Shown in pieces: positions 15,783 to 24,948 of a stretch of DNA of 64,000 nt; positions within the stretch are counted from its first letter, which is position 1, and every line of letters starts with the position of its first letter. The translations under genes were made by a program, and so were the position numbers. This stretch comes from Actinomadura atramentaria DSM 43919 (GTDB lineage Bacteria > Actinomycetota > Actinomycetes > Streptosporangiales > Streptosporangiaceae). The stretch lies in contig NZ_KB907209.1 in NCBI RefSeq assembly GCF_000381885.1, positions 222,478 through 286,477 of the forward strand. Direction: 5' to 3'. Below the pieces are notes generated by a model. That model had not been told where the DNA came from. It did not search any database and saw only the letters and a program-made list of their open reading frames with translations.

Positions 15783-16161
15783 GCCTGGACGCTACGTCAG
15801 CGGCGGCGATCTTTGCGAACCCTTGACGTAAGACGCGGACGGACCACCGCGAGACGACCGTTTCCGGCGGAGCGGACCGTCCCGACCGCCGTCTCACGGG
15901 CGGACGCGGAAGCGGTGGGTCGTGGACGTCCCGGTGTTCCAGCGGGCGACGGGCGAACTGCGGGCCGCGCCAGCCGCCGCCGAACGGCTCGCCCGCCTTC
16001 TCAGTGCCGCGGTGCGGGTCGTCGCCGCCGAAGGTGGTCCGGCCGACGAGCAGCGCGCCGATCGTCGCGACGACCTCGTCCATCGCCGGATCGGGACCGG
16101 GGAATTCGGTGAGCCAGGACATGTCCCCGCCCGGGCCGGCGATGCAGCCGTCCAGGGACAT
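15763..16161 (-). pseudogene. Truncated dihydrofolate reductase-like (RibD C-domain) remnant
   Basis: The first 70 residues (MSLDGCIAGPGGDMSWLTEF, then VATIGALLVGRTTFGG and KAGEPFGGGWRGPQF) match the N-terminal half of the DHFR/RibD-reductase family. After that the frame turns into Arg/Pro-rich sequence with none of the later family motifs, and other frames do not restore them within 200 bases. The family is normally 180-200 residues. It looks like a deletion or frameshift remnant. Confidence 0.65.
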
Positions 16162-16356
16162 CGTGGCCGCCTAGAGCATTCGTGCCATTCTCGCCTCCGC
16201 TGTTCGTGGTGCTCCTGGTGACTTCTGGTGACGCACGAATTCAGCGGTCTTTTCGCCGGAACCCGTTCGGCGCGCGGTGCGTCTTATCGGCGCTCCTGTG
16301 CGGCTCATCCGGACGCGGCTGCGCCGCTGACCCTGTCGACTCCGGGATTGATCGCC

Positions 16357-16797
16357 ATGACCCTTCCCCGTGCGACGCGCGGCCGCCTCGCCGCCCTGAC
16401 GCTCCCCTTGATCCTCCTCGTTTCCGGATGCGGCTCCGACGACGGTCACGTGTGTCCGATGATCAGGCGGATGAGCAGCATCACGGTCGGTGCCGAGCCG
16501 TACGCCGCCGCCCACCCCGAGGCCCGGCGCCTGTGCGCGGCGAACCGGTGCGTCCCGATCACGGCGCGTTCGCCCGGCGGGCCGAGCGCGACGGGCGACG
16601 GCGGGCCGGGGATCAGCCTGCCGTACGACGGCGAGCCGATACGGCTCCGGGTCATCGTGACGACCGCCGACGGCGTCGCCCTGGTGAACCGCCCCGTGAC
16701 CGCGAAGGCCCACCGCGTCGGCCCGAAGGGCTGCCCCGCGATCACCTACGAGGGGTCCGTCACGGTGACCCGCGACGGTTCGGTACGCACGAGCTGA
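16357..16797 (+). CDS. Putative lipoprotein, unknown function
   Basis: 146 residues. The N-terminus is a lipoprotein signal: positive MTLPRATRGR, hydrophobic LAALTLPLILL, lipobox LVSGC. The mature part has four further Cys (HVCP, RLCA, NRCV, KGCP) and a C-terminal region that looks like an immunoglobulin-like strand set (RLRVIVTTADGVALVNRPVTA). The ATG at 16357 is chosen because it puts the signal at the N-terminus; the frame is open further upstream. No family recognised. It is followed by a hairpin. Confidence 0.7.
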   Translation: MTLPRATRGRLAALTLPLILLVSGCGSDDGHVCPMIRRMSSITVGAEPYAAAHPEARRLCAANRCVPITARSPGGPSATGDGGPGISLPYDGEPIRLRVIVTTADGVALVNRPVTAKAHRVGPKGCPAITYEGSVTVTRDGSVRTS

Positions 16798-16851
16798 CCG
16801 CTTCGCTGTCAGCCGCCGCGCGCAAAGTGCCTCAGCGCGAGTGCGTTACCC

Positions 16852-16889
16852 GGCTGGGGAAGCGACGCCGGAGGCGAGCTTCCCCAGCC
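16852..16889. terminator. Terminator after lipoprotein gene
   Basis: A 12-bp perfect stem, GGCTGGGGAAGC (16852-16863) with GCTTCCCCAGCC (16878-16889), 55 bases after the lipoprotein stop. The loop of 14 bases can fold further. Confidence 0.75.
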
Positions 16890-16979
16890 AGATCGCGAAG
16901 CGATGCCGCGCTCGCACAGGCCCGGTGAGGCCCGAGCCGCCAGGCGAGGGCCGCAGGCCGGGACTTCATAAGTAACGCC

Positions 16980-16991
16980 TAGACTCGCGGG
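16980..16991 (+). promoter_or_regulatory. Leaderless promoter of HD-domain gene
   Basis: The -10 hexamer TAGACT (16980-16985) ends six bases before the ATG at 16992, and there is no ribosome site. With initiation about seven bases after the -10, the transcript would start at or beside the A of ATG. Confidence 0.6.
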
Positions 16992-17585
16992 ATGCGCATT
17001 CCGTCGGACGTGGAGATCCGCGCGCTGCACATGAAGTACGCGCCGACGCGAGCGGCGTTCGACCTCGTGTTCACGCACTGCGAGATCGTCCGGGAGATCG
17101 CCGACCAGCTTCTCGCCCGCGCGTCCGGCTTGGACGCCGACCTGGTGCGGGCGGGCTGCCTGCTGCACGACATCGGCGTGTACCGGCTGTACGGCCCGGA
17201 CGGGCGGTTCGACGGCGCGGACTACATCCGCCACGGCGTCCTCGGCCACGAAATCCTCGCCGCCGAAGGCTTCACTGAAGAACTGTGCCGCTTCTGCTCC
17301 TGCCACACCGGAATGGGCATCACCCGCGCCGACGTGGAACGCCAGGGCCTCCCGCTTCCCCTAGCCGACTACGTCGCGCAAACGGACGAGGAAGAACTCG
17401 TCATGTACGCCGACAAGTTCCACAGCAAGACCACCCCGCCGACGTTCGTGAGCGGCCCGACCTTCCTCACGCACGTCCGCCGCTTCGGCGAGGACAAGGT
17501 GACCGAGTTCGCCCGCCTCACCGAAAAATTCGGCACCCCCGACCTGACCCCCGTCGTAACGGCCCACGGCCACACCCTGACCTGA
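16992..17585 (+). CDS. HD-domain phosphohydrolase-like protein
   Basis: 197 residues. The HD motif appears in AGCLLHDIGVYRLYG, preceded by a metal-site His in VFTHCEIV and followed by RHGVLGHEIL and CSCHTGMG, the usual order of metal ligands in the TIGR00295-like group of uncharacterised HD hydrolases. It probably cleaves a phosphate monoester or nucleotide in the cytoplasm; the substrate is unknown. It appears to be transcribed as a leaderless mRNA and stands alone between two terminators. Confidence 0.85.
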   Translation: MRIPSDVEIRALHMKYAPTRAAFDLVFTHCEIVREIADQLLARASGLDADLVRAGCLLHDIGVYRLYGPDGRFDGADYIRHGVLGHEILAAEGFTEELCRFCSCHTGMGITRADVERQGLPLPLADYVAQTDEEELVMYADKFHSKTTPPTFVSGPTFLTHVRRFGEDKVTEFARLTEKFGTPDLTPVVTAHGHTLT

Positions 17586-17670
17586 CTCAGCGCGGCGCCG
17601 GTGACCGACTCGGAAGACGCACCCCATCGGGTGGAACGTTCCGAAGGCAAGCGGCACGGGGGCGAAGGAA

Positions 17671-17706
17671 AAGCCCCCCGGTGCCGAATGAGGCGCCGGG
17701 GGGCTT
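17671..17706. terminator. Bidirectional terminator between HD and MMPL genes
   Basis: A 15-bp stem with one G-U pair (17671-17685 with 17692-17706) and a six-base loop lies between the convergent HD gene and MMPL transporter. AAGCC/GGCTT ends give short A and T tracts on either side. Confidence 0.85.
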
Positions 17707-17744
17707 CAGCGGGGCGGCCGGGCGGGGCCGTCCCTGTCGGGGAG

Positions 17745-19904
17745 TCAGCGGCGGGCCATCTCCGGGAGGCGGTCGTCGTGGGGGCCGGTCGAGGCGTCCT
17801 TGCGTGGGGCGTCGCCGTGGCCGGGCCACCAGGCGACGTGTCCGAGCAGGGCCGTCAGGCCGGGCACGAGGAACAGCGACATCACGAACGCGGCGATCGA
17901 GATGCCCAGCGCCACCGAGAAGCCCATCTGCTGGAGGAAGGACACCTTCGCCAGCATCATCACCGAGAACGTCCCGGCGAGGATGAGCCCCGCCGCCGCG
18001 ACGGTCGGGCCGCCGTGGCGGACGGCCAGCTCGGCCGCCTTCTTCGGCGGGTGGCCGTTCTTGGCCTCCTCGCGGAGCCGCGCCGTCATGAGGATGTTGT
18101 AGTCCGTCCCGATCGCCAGCACGAACAGGTAGAGGATGATCGGGAGCTGGAACGTCACCCCGTCCTCGCCCATGCCGTCCTGGAAGGTGAAGACGGCCGC
18201 GCCGAGCGTGGACCCGAAGCCGAGCAGCACCGCCGCGACCAGGTACACCGGTGCGACCACCGACCGCAGGAGCAGCGCGAGGATCAGCGCGATGAGCGCG
18301 GCCGCGACGGGCAGCGTCACCGACAGGTCCCGGTTGTTGACGGTGTTGATGTCGGCCCACAGGGCCGTCTCACCGCCGACGTAGGCGCGCACTCCGTCCG
18401 GGGCCGCCTTGTGGACGGCGGGCGTCAGCTCGTTCTTGAGCAGCGTCACCGACTCGTTGGAGACCGGGTTCTTCTTCAGCAGCAGGTCGACGCGGGTGAC
18501 GCTCCTGTCGCCCGGCGCGGGGATCGGGTCCTGCACCTTCCCGACGCCCGGCGCACCGGTCACGGCGGTCTGGAACTGCTTGACCTGCGCGTCCGTCACG
18601 GGCGATCCGTCGTCGGTCTTCAGCAGCACCTGGACGGGCTTGGTGAGGCCGGGCGGGAAGCCCTTCTCCATGTCCTTGGTGGCCTGCGCGGACTCGGTGT
18701 CCTGCGGGAACCCGGACGCGAAGTCGTAGTTGGCCTTGAAGGAGAACACCCCGAGCGCGAGGACGACCATGATGCCGCCCGCGGCGAGCGCGGCGAGCCA
18801 CGGCCGCCGGCCGACGCCGCGCCCGACGGCGGCGGAGATCCGCGCCTTGGGCTGCTTCTTCCACGCCTTGGACGGCCAGAACACGGCCGTGCCGAGCAGC
18901 GAGATGATCGCCGGGAACAGGGTCAGGGACGTGATGCCCATGAACACGACCGCGATGGCCAGCGACGGACCCCACGCCTTGAACGCGCCGAACGTCGCGA
19001 GGAGCAGGACGAGGAACGTCACGGCGATGGCGGCGGCGGCCGAGGCGATGACCTCGCCGACCCGCGTCACCGCGGTGATCATCGCGGTCTTCTTGTCCTC
19101 GCCGGCCCGTAGCCGTTCGCGGTACCGGAACAGCAGGAACAGGTAGTAGTCGGCGCCGACGCCGAACAGCACGATCAGGATGATGATGCTCAGGCTGTCG
19201 TCGCCGGAGAAATTGAACGCCTTGGACGCGAGGCCGATGAGGCCGGTCACGACCTGCATCGTCGCCATGATCACGACGATCGGCAGCACGGCGGCGATGG
19301 GCGCCCGGAAGATCAGCAGGATCAGCCCGATGATCAGGACGAACGTCGCGATGCCGACGATCTCCAGGGACTGGTTGAACGAGTCCTCGTTGTCGACGAA
19401 CCCGGCGACGTCACCGCCGACCTTCGCCTCCAGCCCGCTGCCGGACAGCAGCTTGGGCAGTTGGACCCGGATGTCCTTCACCGTGTCGGACTGCTTCTTC
19501 TGCGCGTCGCTGTCGAGGCCCTTCATCGGCACCGACACGACCTCGACGGCCTTGTTCGGGGCGACGGACTCGGGCGACGCGGCGACGCCGGTCACGGTCG
19601 GGTACTTCTTCGCGTCCAGCGCCTTGGCGACCGTGCCGACCTTGGCGACGTCGGCCTGCGTCAGGGCGTGCCCGTCGGAGCGCTTGACGATGACGAGCGT
19701 CAGCGAGTCCGCCTGCTGCGGGAACGCCTTCTGCGCGATCTTCGTGGCCTGCGCGGACTCGTACTTGGAGGGAAGGAAGTCGGCCTGGTCGGAGTTCGTC
19801 GAGAGCTTCGGCGCGAAGGCGATCACGACGGCCGCGACGACCAGCCAGCTCAGGATGGTCCACCACGGATGTCGCACGACGAAGCGCGCGAGACCAGCGA
19901 ACAT
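17745..19904 (-). CDS. MMPL-family RND transporter
   Basis: 719 residues with about twelve membrane segments in two repeats: TM1 near residue 15, an extracytoplasmic domain of about 150 residues, a bundle of five or six helices with the GxxxDY signature VLFGVGADYYLFLLF, then a second copy with the matching VLAIGTDYNILMTARLREE. The two Asp-Tyr motifs are the proton relay of MMPL proteins. Family members export lipids, siderophores or drugs. No lipid-biosynthesis genes are adjacent, so the substrate is open. Ribosome site AAGGA precedes the ATG. Confidence 0.92.
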   Translation of the reverse strand: MFAGLARFVVRHPWWTILSWLVVAAVVIAFAPKLSTNSDQADFLPSKYESAQATKIAQKAFPQQADSLTLVIVKRSDGHALTQADVAKVGTVAKALDAKKYPTVTGVAASPESVAPNKAVEVVSVPMKGLDSDAQKKQSDTVKDIRVQLPKLLSGSGLEAKVGGDVAGFVDNEDSFNQSLEIVGIATFVLIIGLILLIFRAPIAAVLPIVVIMATMQVVTGLIGLASKAFNFSGDDSLSIIILIVLFGVGADYYLFLLFRYRERLRAGEDKKTAMITAVTRVGEVIASAAAAIAVTFLVLLLATFGAFKAWGPSLAIAVVFMGITSLTLFPAIISLLGTAVFWPSKAWKKQPKARISAAVGRGVGRRPWLAALAAGGIMVVLALGVFSFKANYDFASGFPQDTESAQATKDMEKGFPPGLTKPVQVLLKTDDGSPVTDAQVKQFQTAVTGAPGVGKVQDPIPAPGDRSVTRVDLLLKKNPVSNESVTLLKNELTPAVHKAAPDGVRAYVGGETALWADINTVNNRDLSVTLPVAAALIALILALLLRSVVAPVYLVAAVLLGFGSTLGAAVFTFQDGMGEDGVTFQLPIILYLFVLAIGTDYNILMTARLREEAKNGHPPKKAAELAVRHGGPTVAAAGLILAGTFSVMMLAKVSFLQQMGFSVALGISIAAFVMSLFLVPGLTALLGHVAWWPGHGDAPRKDASTGPHDDRLPEMARR

Positions 19905-20061
19905 GCTCGGTCCTTATGTTTGAGGGGGGTTGGGCGACTCCACCAACGGTAAAGAACGATCAGTTCCGGCGACTCACCCCAGAAGCGCATCTTCGACGTG
20001 CTACCAGGGGCGTACGCGCCTCATCCTCCGGGAGGGCGGCGGGCCGCCCGGTCTCAGTCGC

Positions 20062-20074
20062 TAGCCTCATACGC
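20062..20074 (+). promoter_or_regulatory. Leaderless promoter of metB
   Basis: TAGCCT (20062-20067) is followed by seven bases and then the ATG at 20075. No purine-rich ribosome site is present upstream. No SAM-type riboswitch fold was recognised in the 170 bases before the gene. Confidence 0.6.
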
Positions 20075-21223
20075 ATGGACAACGACGTGCGGCGTTCCTT
20101 CGAGACGCTGGCCATCCACGCCGGGCAGGAACCGGACCCGACGACGGGCGCGGTCGTCCCGCCGATCTACCAGGTGTCGACGTACAAGCAGGACGGCATC
20201 GGCGGCCTGCGCGGCGGCTACGAGTACTCGCGCTCGGCCAACCCGACCCGGACGGCGCTGGAGTCGTGCCTGGCCGAGCTGGAGGGCGGCGCGCGCGGGC
20301 TGGCGTTCGCGTCCGGCCTGGCGGCCGAGGACGCGCTGCTGCGCGCGGTCTGCAAGCCCGGGTCGCACATCGTCATCCCGAACGACGCGTACGGCGGCAC
20401 GTACCGGCTCATCGCGAAGGTCGCGGAGCCGTGGGGCGTGTCGTTCGACCCGGTACCGCTCGGCGACGTCGCGGCGGTGCGCGCGGCGATCCGCCCGGAG
20501 ACGGCGCTGATCTGGGCGGAGACGCCCACCAACCCGCTGCTCGGCATCGCCGACATCGCGGTGCTGGCGAGCGTCGCGCACGAGGCGGGCGCGCTGCTGG
20601 CCGTGGACAACACGTTCGCGTCGCCGTACCTGCAGCGTCCGCTGGCGCTCGGCGCGGACGTCGTCGTCCACTCGACGACGAAGTACATCGGCGGCCACTC
20701 CGACGTCGTCGGCGGCGCGCTGGTCGCGGCCGACCGCGTGCTGGGCGACCAGCTCGCGTTCCACCAGAACGCGATGGGCGCGGTCGCGGGGCCGTTCGAC
20801 GCGTGGCTGACGCTGCGCGGCGTGAAGACGCTCGCCGTCCGGATGGACCGGCACAGCGCGAACGCCGAGCGCATCGCGGCGATGCTGGACGCGCACCCGA
20901 AGGTCCGCGAGGTCCTGTACCCGGGCCTGCCGTCGCATCCCGGCCACGACGTTGCGGTTAAGCAGATGGCGCGGTTCGGCGGCATGGTGTCGTTCCGGAT
21001 GGGCTCGGAGGACGAGGCCGTCCGCGTCTGCGAGAGCACGAAGCTGTTCACGCTCGGGGAGTCGCTGGGCGGCGTCGAGTCGCTGATCGAGCACCCGCAC
21101 CGGATGACGCACGCGTCGGCGGCGGGCTCGCCGCTGGAGGTCCCCGCCGACCTGGTCCGCCTGTCGGTCGGCATCGAGGACGCGGGCGACCTGCTCCGCG
21201 ACCTGGAACGTGCCCTGAGCTGA
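20075..21223 (+). CDS. metB: Cystathionine gamma-synthase / gamma-lyase
   Basis: 382 residues, full length for the Cys/Met-metabolism PLP family. Visible motifs are YEYSRSANPTRTALE, the substrate region NDAYGGTYRL, AVDNTFASPYLQRPLALGADV and the PLP Lys in HSTTKYIGGHSDVVGG. It joins O-succinyl- or O-acetylhomoserine with cysteine, or cleaves cystathionine; sequence alone does not decide. The metB label follows the M. tuberculosis locus that also carries cbs, greA and mca. With CBS 5 kb away, either direction of transsulfuration is possible. The ATG at 20075 is supported by the leaderless promoter. Confidence 0.9.
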   Translation: MDNDVRRSFETLAIHAGQEPDPTTGAVVPPIYQVSTYKQDGIGGLRGGYEYSRSANPTRTALESCLAELEGGARGLAFASGLAAEDALLRAVCKPGSHIVIPNDAYGGTYRLIAKVAEPWGVSFDPVPLGDVAAVRAAIRPETALIWAETPTNPLLGIADIAVLASVAHEAGALLAVDNTFASPYLQRPLALGADVVVHSTTKYIGGHSDVVGGALVAADRVLGDQLAFHQNAMGAVAGPFDAWLTLRGVKTLAVRMDRHSANAERIAAMLDAHPKVREVLYPGLPSHPGHDVAVKQMARFGGMVSFRMGSEDEAVRVCESTKLFTLGESLGGVESLIEHPHRMTHASAAGSPLEVPADLVRLSVGIEDAGDLLRDLERALS

Positions 21224-21229
21224 TCCGGC

Positions 21230-21253
21230 CCCCGCCCGGCGAGCCGGGCGGGG
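21230..21253. terminator. Terminator after metB
   Basis: A 10-bp perfect stem, CCCCGCCCGG with CCGGGCGGGG, and a CGAG tetraloop lie just after the metB stop. Confidence 0.8.
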
Positions 21254-21338
21254 ATCAAACCGGCTGTCCTCCCCGCCCAAAACTTGATCAAACATCTATG
21301 CTGGTGCGCGCCAGGTTCCCTCCAGGAAAGGGCCGGGA

Positions 21339-22412
21339 GTGCGCAAAGCAGTGGTGTGCGGCGCGGCGTTGGCCGCGACGTGCGTCTCCGTGGTGGTGTG
21401 GTCGCCGCAGGCCGCGCCCGCGGAGCCTTCCCCCGCGACGATCAGCCCGGCGGCCGCGCCGGGCACGGCGGCCGACACCGCGCGGACGCGGCGGTCGCCG
21501 GACCGCGCGGACGGGTCGGTGACCTCGGGGTCGGCCGTGATGGTGACGCCGAGCCTGCCGAAGTTCGGCACGTACTCCTTCGGGCACGACAGGCGGCAGC
21601 GGATCGACGCGTACTGGCGGCCGACCGCCAAGGACGCCAGGCCGAAGACCGACGCCGGGGACGACCGGCGCGTCGCCGTCAGCACGGCGCCGGGGGAGAA
21701 GCCCCGCCCCGCCGTCCTGCTGCTGCACGGCGGGTACTGGCTGGAGGGCGACAAGAGCGGCTGGACGTACTTCGCGCGCCGCCTCACCGACGAGGGCTTC
21801 GCGGTGTTCGCGTCCGACTACCGCCTCGCCGGGACGGGCGCGGACGCGGTGTGGCCCGCGCAGCGCGACGACGCGCTGTCGGCGCTGGAGTTCGTGAAGA
21901 AGAACGCCGGGCGCTGGAACGTCGACCCGGACAGGATCGTGGTGGTGGGCTCGTCGGCGGGCGGGATGCTCGCGACGCAGCTCGGCACGTACGGCGAGGG
22001 CGGGTCGCTGGTGCGCGGCGTGGTCGCGCTGTCGCCCGTCAACAACCCGTACCTGGCGTACGAGGACGGCGGCGTGCCGACGGCCGACGCGCGGCAGCGC
22101 AAGCTGCGCCGCGCCGTCATCGACCTGGTCGGCTGCACGCCGTCGCCGGAGGACGAGGAGTGCTGGAGCCGCGTCACCGACGCCGACTCCGCGACGCACG
22201 CGTCCACCGGGGACGCGCCGATGCTGCTCATGCACGCCGCCGACGACTTCGTGCCAGTCGCGCACAGCACCGGCCTGGCGAGCGCGCTGCGCGCGGACGG
22301 GGTGAGCGTCACGGTGAAGACGGTCCCGCACGTCGGGCACGGCACCGGGCAGCTCACCGACCCGCAGGTCTACCCGCGCATCCTGGCGTTCCTGAAGGCG
22401 CGCACGCGCTGA
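21339..22412 (+). CDS. Secreted alpha/beta-hydrolase (HSL/BD-FAE-type esterase)
   Basis: 357 residues. A signal peptide (MRKAVVCGAALAATCVSVVV to about residue 28) is followed by a Pro/Ala-rich linker. The fold shows the oxyanion motif LLLHGGYW, nucleophile elbow VGSSAGGM, the acid in HAADDFVPV and the catalytic His in PHVGHGTG. This is the carboxylesterase pattern of the HSL/LipU-like group; M. tuberculosis lipU lies next to cbs, so it may be the counterpart. GTG start with AGGAAAGG upstream. Converges on the next gene with a strong hairpin between. Confidence 0.88.
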   Translation: MRKAVVCGAALAATCVSVVVWSPQAAPAEPSPATISPAAAPGTAADTARTRRSPDRADGSVTSGSAVMVTPSLPKFGTYSFGHDRRQRIDAYWRPTAKDARPKTDAGDDRRVAVSTAPGEKPRPAVLLLHGGYWLEGDKSGWTYFARRLTDEGFAVFASDYRLAGTGADAVWPAQRDDALSALEFVKKNAGRWNVDPDRIVVVGSSAGGMLATQLGTYGEGGSLVRGVVALSPVNNPYLAYEDGGVPTADARQRKLRRAVIDLVGCTPSPEDEECWSRVTDADSATHASTGDAPMLLMHAADDFVPVAHSTGLASALRADGVSVTVKTVPHVGHGTGQLTDPQVYPRILAFLKARTR

Positions 22413-22417
22413 CCGGG

Positions 22418-22450
22418 GACCGGCCGGGCCGCCGCGCGGCCCGGCCGGTC
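22418..22450. terminator. Bidirectional terminator, 15-bp stem
   Basis: A perfect 15-bp stem (22418-22432 with 22436-22450) and CGC loop lie between the convergent esterase and DUF2269-like genes. Confidence 0.88.
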
Positions 22451-22452
22451 GC

Positions 22453-22914
22453 TCAGTGCCAGACCATCAGGACGAGGATCACGATCCACAGCAGCGCGAC
22501 GATGCCGGAGATCGCGGCGATCCGGCCGCGCTCGACGGCCGCGACGTCGCCGGACGGCGCGGCCGCCTCGTCGTCTTCGGCGGCGGGCGCCTTCGCGTCG
22601 GTCAGCAGCTTGACGGCCTTGCCCTGGTCCCGCGCGATGACGAGCAGCAGCACCAGCGCCACGATGAACAGCGTCATCGACGCCGACAGCCACGCCTGCG
22701 CGAACTTCCCGGACGCCAGGAACAGGCCGAACAGCAGCACCCCGAGCGACCCGAGGCCGTAGATCTGCGTCGTCCGCTGCAGGTAGTGGACGACGGTCGC
22801 GTTGCCCTGCCGGATGTAGCGCGGCGTGGACATCGTCGCGGCCGTCAGCGGGCCGAGCGTGAAGATCGCGAAACCGATGTGGAGGATGAGCAGGAGGCGA
22901 TCGGAGCTGGACAT
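22453..22914 (-). CDS. Small four-helix membrane protein (DUF2269-like)
   Basis: 153 residues with four predicted membrane helices: residues 8-28 (LILHIGFAIFTLGPLTAATM), 52-70, 78-95, and 132-151 after an acidic Ala-rich loop. The RTTQIYGLGSLGVLLFG stretch resembles the DUF2269 family. Function unknown. It has its own leaderless promoter overlapping the end of the VWA gene, so it can be made separately from the MoxR/VWA operon. Confidence 0.75.
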   Translation of the reverse strand: MSSSDRLLLILHIGFAIFTLGPLTAATMSTPRYIRQGNATVVHYLQRTTQIYGLGSLGVLLFGLFLASGKFAQAWLSASMTLFIVALVLLLVIARDQGKAVKLLTDAKAPAAEDDEAAAPSGDVAAVERGRIAAISGIVALLWIVILVLMVWH

Positions 22915-22926
22915 GCTGCCAACCTA
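22915..22926 (-). promoter_or_regulatory. Leaderless promoter overlapping VWA stop codon
   Basis: On the minus strand TAGGTT (22926-22921) is followed by six bases and the ATG at 22914. The TAG of the hexamer is also the stop codon of the VWA gene. Confidence 0.55.
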
Positions 22927-24909
22927 GCCTGCGGCGCGCCGCGCCCCCCACCGGCCGCCCCGCCGCACGCGCAGGTAGTCGCTGACGACGTATTCGCCGA
23001 GGCGGTCGGCGTCCGGCGCGAACACGCGGCCGCCGTTGCGGCGCGCGACCTCCTCCACGAACGACACGAGGCGGCGGTCGTCGGCGAGCATGAAGAAGTT
23101 CATGCCCGCGCCGCGCCGCGTCATCTTGTCGACCTCGGCCATCGTGAGGACGAGCGTGTCGGGGGACGGCGGGTAGTCGAACCGGGAGCGGCCGTCCGGG
23201 AGCAGGTGCGCGGTGGGTTCGCCGTCGGTGACGATGAGGACGATCGGCTCGAAGTCGGGGTGGCTGTCCAGGTGCCGTCCGGCGATCATCAGCGCGTGGT
23301 GGAGGTTGGTGCCCTGGACCATGTCCCAGTCGAGGGCGGCCATCTCGGCGGGGTGCAGGGTCCGCGCGTAGTTGGAGAACCCGATGATCTGGATGGCGTC
23401 CTGTGGATAACCGGTGGTGACGAGGGAGTGCAGCGCGAGCGCGGTCTGCTTGGCCACGGCCCACGTCCCGCGCAGGACCATCGAGTACGACAGGTCCACC
23501 AGCAGGCACACCGCCGCGCCCGCGCGCCGCTCGGTCTCCTGGACCTCGAAGTCGTCCACGGCGAGCTTCACCGGGCCGCCGGCGCGGTCCCCGGCGGTGC
23601 GGCGGATCGCGTTGGACACCGTCCGGACGACGTCGAGCGGCTGCTCGTCGCCGAACCGCCAGGGGCGCGTCGCGCCGGTCGGGTCGCCGGCCTTGCCCGC
23701 GTCGCGCTGGTCGTGGTCGCCCCGCCGACCGCCGTCGAGCCGCGCGAACACGCGGCGCAGCGCGGTCTCGCCGAGCCGCCGGACGGCCTTGGGCGTCAGC
23801 TCCAGCTTCCCGCCGCCGCGCCGCAGGTAGCCCTGGCGCTCCAGCTCGGCCTCGATGCGGCGCAGCGCGGCGAGGTCGTCCACGGCGGGGCGGCCGAGGG
23901 CGCGGCGGACCGCGTCCTCGTCGATGTCGTCGAGCCGCGCGCCGGGGTAGTCCTGCGCGAGCGCGGACTCCAGTTCGGCGAGGTCGGCCAGTTCGGCGAG
24001 CGCGGTCGTGGCGTCCCCGACGCCGAGCGGGGAGTCGCCGGTCATCCGCTCGGGGGTGCCCCAGCCGAGGTCGGGCCGCCGGGCGCGCAGCGCGTCCCCG
24101 AGGCGGGACATCTCCAGCGCGAGGCCCGCGTCCTGCATGACCTGGTCCATCAGGTCGGCCAGCTCGGCGCGCTGCTCGGGCGACAGGGACGCCATCAGGC
24201 GGTCCATCGCGGCGGCGCGGCGCGCGAGCGCGTCCACCAGTTCTTCGAGGTCGCGCGGGTTCTCGGGGAAGAAGTCGCCGTACTCCTCCATGAAGCGGGC
24301 GAAGTCCTCGGGGTTGTGCTCGCCGCGCGACTCCCGGTCGAGCATCCGGTTGAGCGCGGCCATCATGTCCTTGACGCGCTCCATCGCGCGGGGGTCCGGG
24401 TCGCGCATCGCGTCGCGGATGCCCTGGAACTGCGCGTCGAGGACGTCGCGGCGCAGCAGGTCCTTCAGCTTCTCGAACGTCGCGCGGGCCGCGTCGGACT
24501 TCCACCGGTAGTCCGAGAGCTGCCGGACGGCCTGCGCGGTGTCGTCCGGCAGCGCCGCCAGCTCGGCCTCGCGCAGCCGCGCGTCGTCGGACGGGTCGGG
24601 GAACAGCTCCGCGCGCTCCTGCCCGACCGCCGTGTCGAGCAGCGCCCGGACCTGCTCCAGCATCCCGTCCAGGCGGCCCCGGTCGCGGATCTCGCGGCGG
24701 CGCGCGCGGACCTCGCGCAGCAGGTCGTCCAGGCCGCGCCGCCCCGCCGCGCCGGGCAGGCCCCGGCGCAGCAGGTCGCGCAGCGCCTCGTCGGGGCGCG
24801 CGCCGTCCAGCACGGCGTCGCCGACCGCGTCGAGCGCGGACCGCACGTCGTACGGCGCGGCCAGCGGGTCCGGCCCGTCGTGGTACGCCCCGTAGCGGTA
24901 ACGGCTCAT
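22924..24909 (-). CDS. VWA-domain protein of MoxR operon
   Basis: 661 residues. The N-terminal 420 residues are helical, charged and without membrane segments. The C-terminal 220 residues form a von Willebrand A domain with the MIDAS motif VDLSYSMVLRG (DxSxS), the Thr in MVQGTNLHHAL and Asp in VTDGEPTAH. Such proteins work with a MoxR/ChlI-type AAA ATPase, encoded immediately upstream, in metal insertion or protein-complex remodelling. A GGGAG ribosome site precedes ATG. The target is not evident. Confidence 0.88.
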   Translation of the reverse strand: MSRYRYGAYHDGPDPLAAPYDVRSALDAVGDAVLDGARPDEALRDLLRRGLPGAAGRRGLDDLLREVRARRREIRDRGRLDGMLEQVRALLDTAVGQERAELFPDPSDDARLREAELAALPDDTAQAVRQLSDYRWKSDAARATFEKLKDLLRRDVLDAQFQGIRDAMRDPDPRAMERVKDMMAALNRMLDRESRGEHNPEDFARFMEEYGDFFPENPRDLEELVDALARRAAAMDRLMASLSPEQRAELADLMDQVMQDAGLALEMSRLGDALRARRPDLGWGTPERMTGDSPLGVGDATTALAELADLAELESALAQDYPGARLDDIDEDAVRRALGRPAVDDLAALRRIEAELERQGYLRRGGGKLELTPKAVRRLGETALRRVFARLDGGRRGDHDQRDAGKAGDPTGATRPWRFGDEQPLDVVRTVSNAIRRTAGDRAGGPVKLAVDDFEVQETERRAGAAVCLLVDLSYSMVLRGTWAVAKQTALALHSLVTTGYPQDAIQIIGFSNYARTLHPAEMAALDWDMVQGTNLHHALMIAGRHLDSHPDFEPIVLIVTDGEPTAHLLPDGRSRFDYPPSPDTLVLTMAEVDKMTRRGAGMNFFMLADDRRLVSFVEEVARRNGGRVFAPDADRLGEYVVSDYLRVRRGGRWGARRAAG

Positions 24910-24948
24910 GTGCGGCTCCCCGCGGTCGTCGGTGTGCGGTGTCCTGCG

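Noticed and set aside
19905..20074. SAM-type riboswitch before metB
   Set aside because: No conserved core recognised, and the leaderless promoter leaves no 5' untranslated RNA.
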